From Hyalangium gracile (lineage in GTDB: Bacteria; Myxococcota; Myxococcia; Myxococcales; Myxococcaceae), in contig NZ_JAHXBG010000014.1 in NCBI RefSeq assembly GCF_020103725.1, positions 186,001 to 250,000 of the forward strand: a stretch of 64,000 nt of DNA, given 5' to 3'. Position 1 is the stretch's first letter; every line of letters begins with the position of its first letter. The notes beneath the pieces are model-generated. The model saw nothing but the letters and a program-made list of their open reading frames with translations, was not told the DNA's origin and ran no database searches. Of this stretch, positions 53,394 to 60,892 are shown one piece after another. The position numbers were made by a program, and so were the translations under genes.

Positions 53394-53429
53394 GGGTTGG
53401 AAGCCCTTCACCGTTGAAGAATCCAACCC
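53394..53429. repeat. Compound hairpin between convergent genes
   Basis: Outer arms GGGTTGGA (53394-53401) and TCCAACCC (53422-53429) are perfect; inside, CTTCA (53406-53410) and TGAAG (53415-53419) pair around CCGT. No T-run follows on either strand. It may act as a bidirectional RNA 3'-end structure for the convergent genes. Confidence 0.5.
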
Positions 53430-53506
53430 GTAGATCCGGGAGGCCGGGAGAGGCACCCTTGCAAATTCGAGGGGGAGGCGCTTGAACCGGCGGCACAAGA
53501 TGGCGC

Positions 53507-55963
53507 TCATTGATGGGAGCGCACCTGCTCCAGGTTCGCTCGCACGCGCTGAGTGAATGGATGGTCCTCACCAAGAACCCTCCTGGCAAGGATGAGCGCC
53601 TGCTGGCAGATCTCCTCCGCCTTTGCGTAGTCCCCCATCCCCATGAGCGCGCCGCCAACGTTGCTCAGGCCGATGACCACATCCGGGTGCTCTTCGCCGA
53701 GTGACTCCTTGGAGATCACCAGGCCTTGCTGGTAGCGCTCAAGCGCTTCCGCGTATTCTTCCTGGGCCATGAGGATGTGGCCGATGCCATTCAGGATCGG
53801 CACCATGCTGTGGTGGCGCTTGCCGAGCGCTTTTTCGACGATCCCCAGGGCCCGCTGGTACTTCTCCAACGCCTCCTCGTCTTTCCCCTGGGCTCTGAGC
53901 GCACTCCCCATGTTGTTCAAGACCGTAGCCACATGGGGGTGCTCCTTGCCGAGAGCCCTCTCGGAGACCACCAACGCTCTCTGGTAATGAGTCAACGCCT
54001 CCGCGTATTTCCCCTGGGCCTGAAGGACACCCCCCATGTTGTTCAACCGTCCAGCGACCTCAGGGTGGTCCTTGCCAAGTGCCTTCTCGGAGATCTCCAG
54101 TGACCGCCGGAGGTAGCTCAGCGCTTCCGGATGCTTCCCTTGGGCAAAGAACAGAGTGCCCATGTTGTTCAAAGGCACGGCCATATCAGGGTTGTCTTTA
54201 CCAAGTGCCTTCTCGGAGACGGCAATCGCCTGCTGGTAGTGCTCCAGTGCTGCCTGGTAGTCCTCCCTGGCCTCGAGCACACTCCCGAGGTTGTTGAGGA
54301 GGGCACTCTCCAGCGAGCTCCCCCTACCCCTCTCGAGTTCGAGCGCCTCCTTGCTGTAACGAAGCGATGGCTCCAGGGCTTGGGCGTGAAGATAAACCTC
54401 CCCCAATATGTACTTGATCTCGGCGGCACCGCGCTCTTTCGACACCACGTGCTCGGCTGACTTCTCGAAGAACCGAGCAGCCAGCCAGTACTCGCCCCTC
54501 TCGTAGAGATGAAGCCCCACCGCGAACTGAACCAGCAGAAAGGGCTCTGTCGAGCGCAGCGCGGGGAGATCCAGGTGCCCCAGGCTCCGCACCTCTATCT
54601 TGCTCTCACCACCTCGTCGGATGCTTCCATCGGCGTGATAAAGCGTGGCATGAGGACGGATGGTATAGCCGTTGTCGCTCGGGTTGAGGAATGCTTGTCC
54701 CCAGATCACGACATCCGCATCGAGCGCTCGCGCCACAGCCTCCGCCTGCGCGTGGCTCTCGATGAAGCAGTCGAGTCTCCCTATCTCCAGCGAGTCCTCG
54801 GGAACTTCCAGATCCACCTCCCGCGGATTCCTGAGAGCCTCTTCGTTGTAGGTCTTCAAGGCACGCATGACCTGGGTCGACACGACTTCCGAGAAGCTCT
54901 GATCGGCTGACGGGCTCCCTTCGAAGTGCGCCACCAGGAAATGTGTCGCATCCGGCCGCTTGAAGGGGCTTGGGCCAGGACTGCTCTTGCAAAGCGCGGC
55001 AGGGACGTTCTTCTCTCGAGCCCCGTTCGCCCAATAGAGCCCTGCTCCGCCCATGAGGAGCAGCGCTCCCACCGCCAGCATCGGCCACCTGCGAGAGCCC
55101 GAAGGACCTGAGCGTTCAGGCAGTTGCAGGCCGTGCTCGATGAAGTCCGCCAGCACCACGGCGGCCGTACGGGAGGCCAGCTCATGAAAACGGTCGTCCT
55201 TGAACTCATCGCCGAAGTCGGAGATGCCCCGGATCACGAGCCACGGCACCTCGCTCCTCTGGCACGCCTCCATCAGGCCCACCGCCTCCATCTCGCCCAC
55301 CTCGATCTTCCCGTGCAGCGCGCGGACTTCGAGCAGCCTGGCTGGATCCCGGAGGAGCTTCTCGCCGCTGGCGATCGTCGCCGTCTTCACCGTGATCCGG
55401 GTGGCGACGTGCTCCTGATAGAACGACTCCTTGTCTTGCCCTGCCTCGGGGAATCGCCCTCCGAGTGTCATGAAGCGCCGCTGGAGGCGCTCGGGCTCTG
55501 GCCGGTAGTGCGTGACATCCTGGTTCATCCGATGGGGGATGACCTGGCTCTCTGGCCGTGGCTCCTGACGGGAATTCCCATCCGGCGCACGTACGGCGGC
55601 CGCGGGTTCGTAGGCAACCACCCGCTCCGAGAGCACCACCTCACCAACCCTGACCTTGCCGCGCAGGCCCGCGGCGATGCCCATGAGCAGCACGGCCTGA
55701 GGCTGATACCGTAAGATGACATCCTGGACAGACGCGGCTGAGACAGCATTTCCCGCCCGCCCCAGACAGATGAGGACGACATCATATCTGCGGCCTGTCA
55801 GCGCCGAGCTCACCTCGCCGCGATAGGAGATGGTGCCCACCTCATCCTTGGAGCGTGTCTTCTCGGAGAGGTTCAGCGCTTCTCGCGCCGCGAACAGTTC
55901 CTGTGGGATGACGGTCAGGACCGCGATGTCAGCCCGACCCGGGGCAGGTACGCGAAGCGGCAT
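53507..55963 (-). CDS. Nucleoside phosphorylase/nucleosidase-transmembrane-TPR protein
   Basis: Encodes 818 residues from the ATG at 55961-55963. Residues 10-280 form a PNP/UDP-phosphorylase domain of the MTA/SAH-nucleosidase type: DIAVLTVIPQELFAA, VLLMGIAAGLRGKVRVGEVVLSE, TATIASGEKLL, EVGEMEAVGL (221-230, with the catalytic-type Glu) and RGISDFGDEF (245-254, with the catalytic-type Asp). One transmembrane helix (292-311) follows, then an outward TolB/FlgO-like region (HFLVAHFEG, ADVVIWGQAFL). From about 540 come six 42-residue kinesin-light-chain-type TPRs (ALGKDHPEVAGRLNNMG). The combination suggests a nucleotide-cleaving effector coupled to a protein sensor. Divergent from an FHA sigma-54 activator. 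Confidence 0.85.
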   Translation of the reverse strand: MPLRVPAPGRADIAVLTVIPQELFAAREALNLSEKTRSKDEVGTISYRGEVSSALTGRRYDVVLICLGRAGNAVSAASVQDVILRYQPQAVLLMGIAAGLRGKVRVGEVVLSERVVAYEPAAAVRAPDGNSRQEPRPESQVIPHRMNQDVTHYRPEPERLQRRFMTLGGRFPEAGQDKESFYQEHVATRITVKTATIASGEKLLRDPARLLEVRALHGKIEVGEMEAVGLMEACQRSEVPWLVIRGISDFGDEFKDDRFHELASRTAAVVLADFIEHGLQLPERSGPSGSRRWPMLAVGALLLMGGAGLYWANGAREKNVPAALCKSSPGPSPFKRPDATHFLVAHFEGSPSADQSFSEVVSTQVMRALKTYNEEALRNPREVDLEVPEDSLEIGRLDCFIESHAQAEAVARALDADVVIWGQAFLNPSDNGYTIRPHATLYHADGSIRRGGESKIEVRSLGHLDLPALRSTEPFLLVQFAVGLHLYERGEYWLAARFFEKSAEHVVSKERGAAEIKYILGEVYLHAQALEPSLRYSKEALELERGRGSSLESALLNNLGSVLEAREDYQAALEHYQQAIAVSEKALGKDNPDMAVPLNNMGTLFFAQGKHPEALSYLRRSLEISEKALGKDHPEVAGRLNNMGGVLQAQGKYAEALTHYQRALVVSERALGKEHPHVATVLNNMGSALRAQGKDEEALEKYQRALGIVEKALGKRHHSMVPILNGIGHILMAQEEYAEALERYQQGLVISKESLGEEHPDVVIGLSNVGGALMGMGDYAKAEEICQQALILARRVLGEDHPFTQRVRANLEQVRSHQ
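53720..54330 (-). repeat. 126-bp coding tandem repeats (TPR units)
   Basis: About five to six tandem 126-base units inside the nucleosidase-TPR gene, each coding one 42-residue TPR with the shared phrase ALGK-x-HP...LNNMG...Q-x-QGK-x-x-EAL. High similarity between units makes unit gain or loss by recombination possible. Confidence 0.85.
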
Positions 55964-56080
55964 GAGCCGCACTCTACCCGTCCCCCAGGTCATGGGCGAC
56001 GAGGTCACCCTCCAAGCGCTTGCCTCCCAGCGACCGGTGAGAGGGGTACTCGGGCCCTGTCAATTGGTAGAGTCCGCGCC

Positions 56081-57433
56081 ATGGGAGAGGGCTTCCGCCT
56101 CATTACCTTCGTGTCCGGGGAGACCCGCAGCTATCCGTTGCCGTCCCAGGGCCGCATCACCCTGGGGCGCGGCGAGGGGTGCGATGTCCGCATCGAGGAT
56201 CCCTCCGTCTCACGGCGGCACGCCACGCTCCACCTGGGCCCTCCGTTCATACTCGAGGACCATGGCAGCGTGAATGGCACCCGGCTCCGCATGGCACAGG
56301 AGCAGGCGGGGGGGACCGGGAAGATCGAGGAGCGCCGGCTCCAGCCGGGCACGCCCGTCGCCGTGGAGCCCCATACCCTCATGGAGATCGGCTCGGTGGT
56401 CGTCGTCCTCTGGCCGGCCTCCGAGCCCTTGTCCCAAAGCGCGCCGGCCGCCGCGCAGCCGGGCGCCGTCGTGAGCGATCCCCACATGCAGCGGCTGTAT
56501 GAGCTGGCGGCCCTGGTCGCCCAGAGCCAGCTCAGCGTCCTGCTGCGCGGGGAGACGGGCGTGGGCAAGGAGGTGCTCGCGGAGACGATCCACCAGCGCT
56601 CCCCCCGCGCCAGTGGCCCCTTCGTGCGCATCAACTGCGCGGCCTTCTCCGAGTCGCTGCTGGAGAGCGAGCTGTTCGGCCACGAGAAGGGGGCCTTCAC
56701 CAGCGCCGCCCGCGCCAAGCCCGGGCTCATCGAACTGGCCCACGGCGGGACGCTCTTCCTGGACGAGGTGGGGGAGATGCCCCCATCCGTGCAGGTGAAG
56801 CTGCTGCGCGTGCTGGAGGATCGGAAGATCCTCCGGGTGGGAGGCACCGACTCCCACGGCGTGGACGTGCGCTTCGTCGCCGCCACCCACCAGGATCTCG
56901 AGGCCTGCGTGGCGCGCGGCTCGTTCCGGCAGGATCTCTACTTCCGCATCAACGGGTTCACGCTGACCATCCCCCCGCTGCGCGAGCGCGTGGGAGAGAT
57001 CGCCGCCGTGAGCCGCGTCTTCATCGCGCGCTTCGCGAGCGAGCAGGGGCGCCCTCCCCCCGCGCTCACGCCTGAAGCCCAGGCTCTGCTCGAGCGACAC
57101 CCCTGGCCCGGCAACCTCCGAGAATTGCGCAACGTCATGGGGCGCGCCGTGGTGCTGTGCCGAGGAAGCGCCATCCAGCCCGAGCACCTCGTGTTCGACG
57201 TCCCCCAGAAGCCGGCGGAGCCTCCACCCACGAAGGCCGCGCCGAGTCCTCCCGCCCCTACAGGCGGCAAGCTGGGAGAGGACATCGCGGCCCTGGAGCG
57301 GCAGCGCATCCTGGAGGCGCTGGAGCAGTGCGCCGGCAACCAGACCGAGGCCGCCAAGCGGCTCGGCATCTCCCGGCGCACGCTCGTCACGCGGCTGGGG
57401 ACCTACGGCATTCCCCGCCCGCGCCGTCGTTAA
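56081..57433 (+). CDS. FHA-domain sigma-54-dependent transcriptional activator
   Basis: An enhancer-binding protein of 450 residues. FHA domain 1-110 (ITLGRGEGCDVRIEDPSVSRRHATL, HGSVNGT) binds phosphothreonine, so a Ser/Thr kinase should control it. AAA+ domain about 132-365: Walker A GETGVGKE (157-164), sigma-54 contact loop GAFTSA at 204-209 in place of GAFTGA, Walker B GGTLFLDEV (222-230), and the R-finger region. The C-terminal Fis-type helix-turn-helix (EDIAALERQRILEALEQCAGNQTEAAKRLGISRRTL) binds DNA. It is divergent from the nucleosidase-TPR gene (117 bases between starts) and lies 433 bases before the diheme gene with a sigma-54-like promoter. Confidence 0.94.
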   Translation: MGEGFRLITFVSGETRSYPLPSQGRITLGRGEGCDVRIEDPSVSRRHATLHLGPPFILEDHGSVNGTRLRMAQEQAGGTGKIEERRLQPGTPVAVEPHTLMEIGSVVVVLWPASEPLSQSAPAAAQPGAVVSDPHMQRLYELAALVAQSQLSVLLRGETGVGKEVLAETIHQRSPRASGPFVRINCAAFSESLLESELFGHEKGAFTSAARAKPGLIELAHGGTLFLDEVGEMPPSVQVKLLRVLEDRKILRVGGTDSHGVDVRFVAATHQDLEACVARGSFRQDLYFRINGFTLTIPPLRERVGEIAAVSRVFIARFASEQGRPPPALTPEAQALLERHPWPGNLRELRNVMGRAVVLCRGSAIQPEHLVFDVPQKPAEPPPTKAAPSPPAPTGGKLGEDIAALERQRILEALEQCAGNQTEAAKRLGISRRTLVTRLGTYGIPRPRRR

Positions 57434-57593
57434 CCTGTTTCAAGGGAGGCCGATCAGACACGAGCGCGTGGGTAGGAAAAAGGCATCACTCCGCCTTCCC
57501 CCCAATGCTGCTGCTGCTGGAGACGAACGCAGCCCCTCCCTGTCCCCACCACCTGCCGGGGAGGTGCCCGTGTCGGGCGAGAAAGCCAGCAAC

Positions 57594-57615
57594 TGGTCTG
57601 CTTGTCATACCAGTT
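57594..57615 (+). repeat. 22-bp element, copy 2
   Basis: Exact match of 22 bases to 53230-53251. Including the three bases before it, this copy forms a perfect palindrome AACTGGT-N11-ACCAGTT (57591-57597 and 57609-57615). The size and symmetry fit a dimeric regulator site or a small mobile-element end. Confidence 0.9.
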
Positions 57616-57709
57616 CGCAACAAGTCCGGCCGACAGGCAGGGGCCAGGACCACGAGGAGGGGGGCGCCACCGCGTTTCCCACGTCGAGCCGGAATGCTCC
57701 CTCGGCCCC

Positions 57710-57758
57710 TTGAGCAAGATTTGCGCAAGTTGCGCGGCGCGGGGCGGCCGTTGCTCAA
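57710..57758. promoter_or_regulatory. Candidate enhancer sites, TTGNGCAA octamers
   Basis: TTGAGCAA at 57710-57717 and TTGCGCAA at 57721-57728 are 11 bases apart (one helical turn); a partial TTGCGCGG is at 57730; TTGCTCAA, the inverted form of the first, is at 57751-57758. The cluster lies about 60-110 bases upstream of the sigma-54-like promoter, the usual place for activator binding. That the neighbouring activator binds here is inference. Confidence 0.45.
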
Positions 57759-57819
57759 CCGCGCGCGCAAGTGCGTGTCCTGCGTCGCGCAAATGCCTGG
57801 ACTTCCGGGCAGGCCCTCG

Positions 57820-57835
57820 TGGCGCGCGCCGTGCA
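57820..57835 (+). promoter_or_regulatory. Candidate sigma-54 promoter of the diheme gene
   Basis: TGGCGCGCGCCGTGCA matches the -24/-12 pattern TGGCACGN4TTGCW at ten of the twelve specified positions, including the essential GG and GC ten bases apart. It would start transcription near 57846, about 20 bases before the ATG at 57867. In GC-rich DNA such matches also arise by chance; the adjacent sigma-54 activator raises its likelihood. Confidence 0.5.
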
Positions 57836-57866
57836 CACCCCCCTGGCAGTCCGCTGACAGGGGGAA

Positions 57867-60614
57867 ATGTGGATGAGAACGCTTCTTCGGATCGCCGCCG
57901 CCTTGTGTTCGTTGATGCTCCTGGCCCTGCCCGAGCCCGCACGCGCCTCGAGCTCGTTCGTGAACTGGGAGAACCCGCATGTCCACCCGCTGGATATGAC
58001 GCCGGACGGCCAGCGGCTGCTGGCGGTGAACACCGCGGACAACCGCCTGCTGGTGTTCGAGCCCTCCGCTTGGGGGCGCCCGCCGCGACTGCTGGCCTCC
58101 ATCCCGGTGGGACTGGAGCCTGTCTCCGTGCGCGCTCGCACCAACACGGAGGCATGGGTCGTCAATCACATCTCCGACAGCGTGAGCATCGTGGACCTCA
58201 CCACGCACAACGTGGTGGCCACCATCCCCACGGATGACGAGCCGGCGGACGTCGTGTTCGCGGGCTCTCCGCGACAGGCCTTCATCACCTGCTCCCAGGC
58301 CAACACCGTGCTGGTGGTGAACCCGGCTCAGCCGCTGGCGCCTGCGCGCCGCGTGCCACTGCTGGGTGAGGATCCGCGCGCGCTGGCCGTGAGCTCGGAT
58401 GGGCGCAAGGTGTACGCCGCCATCTTCGAGTCCGGCAACCAGAGCACCGTGCTCGGCGGCGGAGGGACGCTGCCCGGCCTCTTCCCTCCCAACGCGGTGA
58501 GTGATCCGCTCGGGCCCTATGGCGGACTCAACCCGCCACCCAACGCGGGCTCCACCTTCTTCCCGCCGATCCGCCCCGAGCTGCCCCCGCCTCCGCCCCA
58601 GCCCCTCATCGTGAAGAAGAACGCCCAGGGCCAATGGATGGATGACAACGCCCATGACTGGACGGCGCTCGTCAGCGGCCCCAATGCCTCGGCCTCCGGG
58701 CGCCCGCAGGGGTGGAGGCTGCCGGATCGCGACCTGGCCATCATCGACGCGGCCACCCTGTCCGTCACCTATGCCACCGGGCTGATGAACCTGAACATGG
58801 CGCTGGCGGTGCACCCCAGCGGCGCCGTCACCGTGGTGGGGACGGACGCCACCAATGAGGTGCGCTTCGAGCCCGTCATCAATGGCCGCTTCCTGCGCGT
58901 GGAGCTGGCGTGGGTGGATCCGGTCCAGGCGCGACGCCTGGCCCTGTGGGATCTCAACCCCCACCTCACGTACACCACGCCCAACATCCCCCTACCCGAG
59001 CGCAGGAAGTCCCTGGGAGATCCACGTGGCCTGGCGTGGAACGCGACGGGCTCTCGGGGCTACGTGGCGGGCATGGGCTCCAACAACGTGGCGGTGGTCA
59101 GCGCCACGGGCCAGCGCGTGGCGACCATCAAGGTGGGCGAGGGCCCCACGGGGGTGGTGCTCGATGAGCGGCGCAGCCAGCTCTACGTCCTCAACCGCTT
59201 CGCCGCCAGCCTCTCCGTCGTGAGCCTCCAGGATCACCAGGAGAAGTCCCGGACGCCCTTCTTCGATCCCACGCCGAGCCCCATCAAGGTGGGCCGCAAG
59301 CACCTGTACGACACCCACAAGAGCTCGGGCCTGGGCCATGTCTCCTGCGGCTCGTGCCATGTGGACGGGCGCATGGACCGGCTGGCGTGGGATCTGGGCG
59401 ATCCGCGCGGGGAGATGACCTCCCTGGAGGCGCAGAACAAGGGCATGGGCCTGGACGCGCTCATCCCGGGCTTCGGGCCCGTGCACCCGATGAAGGGGCC
59501 CATGACGACGCAGACGCTCCAGGACATCATCGGCAAGGAGGCCCTGCACTGGCGCGGAGACAGGAACGGGCTGGAGGACTTCAACCCCGCCTTCGTGAGC
59601 CTCCAGGGCGCGGACGCCATGCTCACCCCGGCGCAGATGCAGCAGTTCGAGGACTTCCTCGCCACGCTCACCTTCCCGCCCAACCCGTTCCGCAACCTGG
59701 ACAACTCGCTGCCCACGAACCTGCCGCTGCCGGGCCACGTCACCACCGGCCGCTTCGCGCCCGCCGGCCAGCCCCTGCCCAACGGCAATGCCGTCAACGG
59801 TCTGACCATCTTCCGGCCCCCGCGCCTGCTGACGGGCAACGTGCTCGCCTGCTCCACCTGCCACACGCTGCCCACCGGCCTGGGCGCCAGCATGACGTGG
59901 AATGGCAGCCAGTACGTGCCCTTCCCCGTGGGCCCCAACGGCGAGAGCCACGCCGCCATCGTCTCCACGGACGCCAGCACCAACATCGCCTTCAAGGTTC
60001 CCCACCTGCGCAACCTCTACGACAAGGTGGGCATGGAGATGACGTTGCCGGCGAGCAATGCGGGCTTCGGCTTCAGCCACCACGGCGCGGTGGACTCGCT
60101 GGCCCGGTTCATCACCAACCCCGCCTTCTCGCCGGCCAATGATCAGGAGGTGGCCGATCTCGTGGCCTTCCTGCTGGCCTTCTCCGGCTCCGATCTGCCC
60201 CAGGGCTCCGCGAGCAACCTGCTCGAGCCGCCCGGCCCGCGGAGCAAGGACTCCCACGCGGCCGTGGGCCAGCAGGTGACGCTGGGCTCGGCCTGGGGCA
60301 GCGCGGCGCAGCAGGCCCGCGTGGACGCCTTCCTCGCCCTGGCCAACACCGGCAAGGTAGGCCTGGTGGTGAAGGGCCGGCAGGGCGGCGTGGCGCGGGG
60401 CTACACCTACGTGGGCAATGGCGAGTTCCAGTCCGATCGCGCCTCGCAGCGGGTGAGCGCGGCGACGCTGCGGATGCTGGCCAGCCCGGGCCATGAGCTG
60501 ACCTGGACCGTGGTGCCCAAGGGCACCGAGCAGCGCATCGGCGTGGACCGGGACGAGGATGGCCTGCTCGACCGGGATGAGGGGGACCAGGGTGGCTGCG
60601 AGGTGGACCTGTAG
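57867..60614 (+). CDS. Secreted beta-propeller protein with two c-type heme sites
   Basis: Encodes 915 residues with a signal peptide (to PARASSS). Residues about 30-460 form YncE-like beta-propeller repeats (HPLDMTPDGQRLLAVNTADNRLLVFE, VNHISDSVSIVDLTTHNVVATIPTDDEPADVVF, GYVAGMGSNNVAVVSATGQRVATIKVGEGPTGVV). C-terminal to it are two CxxCH heme-attachment sites, CGSCH (about 494-498) and CSTCH (about 662-666), in a cytochrome-peroxidase/di-heme-like region, and SHHGAVDSLARFI may supply a distal ligand. Calcium-type DRDEDGLLDRDEGD ends the protein. An electron-transfer or substrate-oxidation role in the periplasm or at the surface is likely. AGGGGGAA precedes the start; ATG 57873 is an alternative. 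Confidence 0.86.
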   Translation: MWMRTLLRIAAALCSLMLLALPEPARASSSFVNWENPHVHPLDMTPDGQRLLAVNTADNRLLVFEPSAWGRPPRLLASIPVGLEPVSVRARTNTEAWVVNHISDSVSIVDLTTHNVVATIPTDDEPADVVFAGSPRQAFITCSQANTVLVVNPAQPLAPARRVPLLGEDPRALAVSSDGRKVYAAIFESGNQSTVLGGGGTLPGLFPPNAVSDPLGPYGGLNPPPNAGSTFFPPIRPELPPPPPQPLIVKKNAQGQWMDDNAHDWTALVSGPNASASGRPQGWRLPDRDLAIIDAATLSVTYATGLMNLNMALAVHPSGAVTVVGTDATNEVRFEPVINGRFLRVELAWVDPVQARRLALWDLNPHLTYTTPNIPLPERRKSLGDPRGLAWNATGSRGYVAGMGSNNVAVVSATGQRVATIKVGEGPTGVVLDERRSQLYVLNRFAASLSVVSLQDHQEKSRTPFFDPTPSPIKVGRKHLYDTHKSSGLGHVSCGSCHVDGRMDRLAWDLGDPRGEMTSLEAQNKGMGLDALIPGFGPVHPMKGPMTTQTLQDIIGKEALHWRGDRNGLEDFNPAFVSLQGADAMLTPAQMQQFEDFLATLTFPPNPFRNLDNSLPTNLPLPGHVTTGRFAPAGQPLPNGNAVNGLTIFRPPRLLTGNVLACSTCHTLPTGLGASMTWNGSQYVPFPVGPNGESHAAIVSTDASTNIAFKVPHLRNLYDKVGMEMTLPASNAGFGFSHHGAVDSLARFITNPAFSPANDQEVADLVAFLLAFSGSDLPQGSASNLLEPPGPRSKDSHAAVGQQVTLGSAWGSAAQQARVDAFLALANTGKVGLVVKGRQGGVARGYTYVGNGEFQSDRASQRVSAATLRMLASPGHELTWTVVPKGTEQRIGVDRDEDGLLDRDEGDQGGCEVDL

Positions 60615-60650
60615 CGTCGGGGACTTGTGGGGGCGAGCCCACGCAGAGGG

Positions 60651-60693
60651 CTGGCTGGAACGCCGGAGGTGGGGGGGCCGGCGTTCCAGCCAG
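60651..60693 (+). terminator. Perfect 16-bp hairpin after the diheme gene
   Basis: Arms 60651-60666 and 60678-60693 (CTGGCTGGAACGCCGG and its complement) are perfect, with an 11-base G-rich loop. It lies 37 bases after the stop. No T-run follows, so it would be a strong RNA 3' structure rather than a textbook terminator. Confidence 0.55.
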
Positions 60694-60892
60694 AGGGGAC
60701 ATGACACCCACCGGCTTCGGACTCGGGCCCGGCTGCATGCCGGGAGAGCATGCGGGTGATGAGGGGTGCGAGCCCCACGGAGGCAGGCCCATTTCGGCGC
60801 CTTCCCGGGTTCCGCTAGACTGTGCGCCCGGCGCGTACCCGCCAGGTCAGGCGCACCCCCTCTCCGCTTCTCGGCTCCACCAGGCTCCTCCC

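Larger units (their letters stand above)
53116..53506. other. 391-base convergent region with a repeated element and a hairpin
   Basis: Lies between the 3' ends of the small beta-rich protein gene (plus) and the nucleosidase-TPR gene (minus). Contains the first copy of the 22-bp element (53230-53251) and a compound hairpin (53394-53429). Short frames on both strands read text such as GLDSSTVKGFQPSSMRASL, but no start, domain or codon bias convinces me of a gene; a decayed mobile-element remnant is possible. Confidence 0.5.
57434..57866. other. 433-base intergenic region with regulatory-type repeats
   Basis: Lies between the sigma-54 activator gene and the diheme gene, both on the plus strand. 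It contains the second copy of the 22-bp element (57594-57615), a cluster of TTGNGCAA-like octamers (57710-57758) and a sigma-54-type promoter (57820-57835). I see no credible gene in it. Confidence 0.6.

Noticed and set aside
53128-53433. 101-codon plus-strand open frame between convergent genes
   Set aside because: No domain or codon bias, and it runs through the 22-bp repeat and the compound hairpin.
53440-53500. Possible tRNA 3' part (GGTTCAAGC on the minus strand)
   Set aside because: No acceptor, anticodon or D arms can be paired around it.
53720-54330. Regular tandem repeats considered as a CRISPR or satellite array
   Set aside because: Units are 126 bases, coding, and translate into 42-residue TPRs; no spacers.
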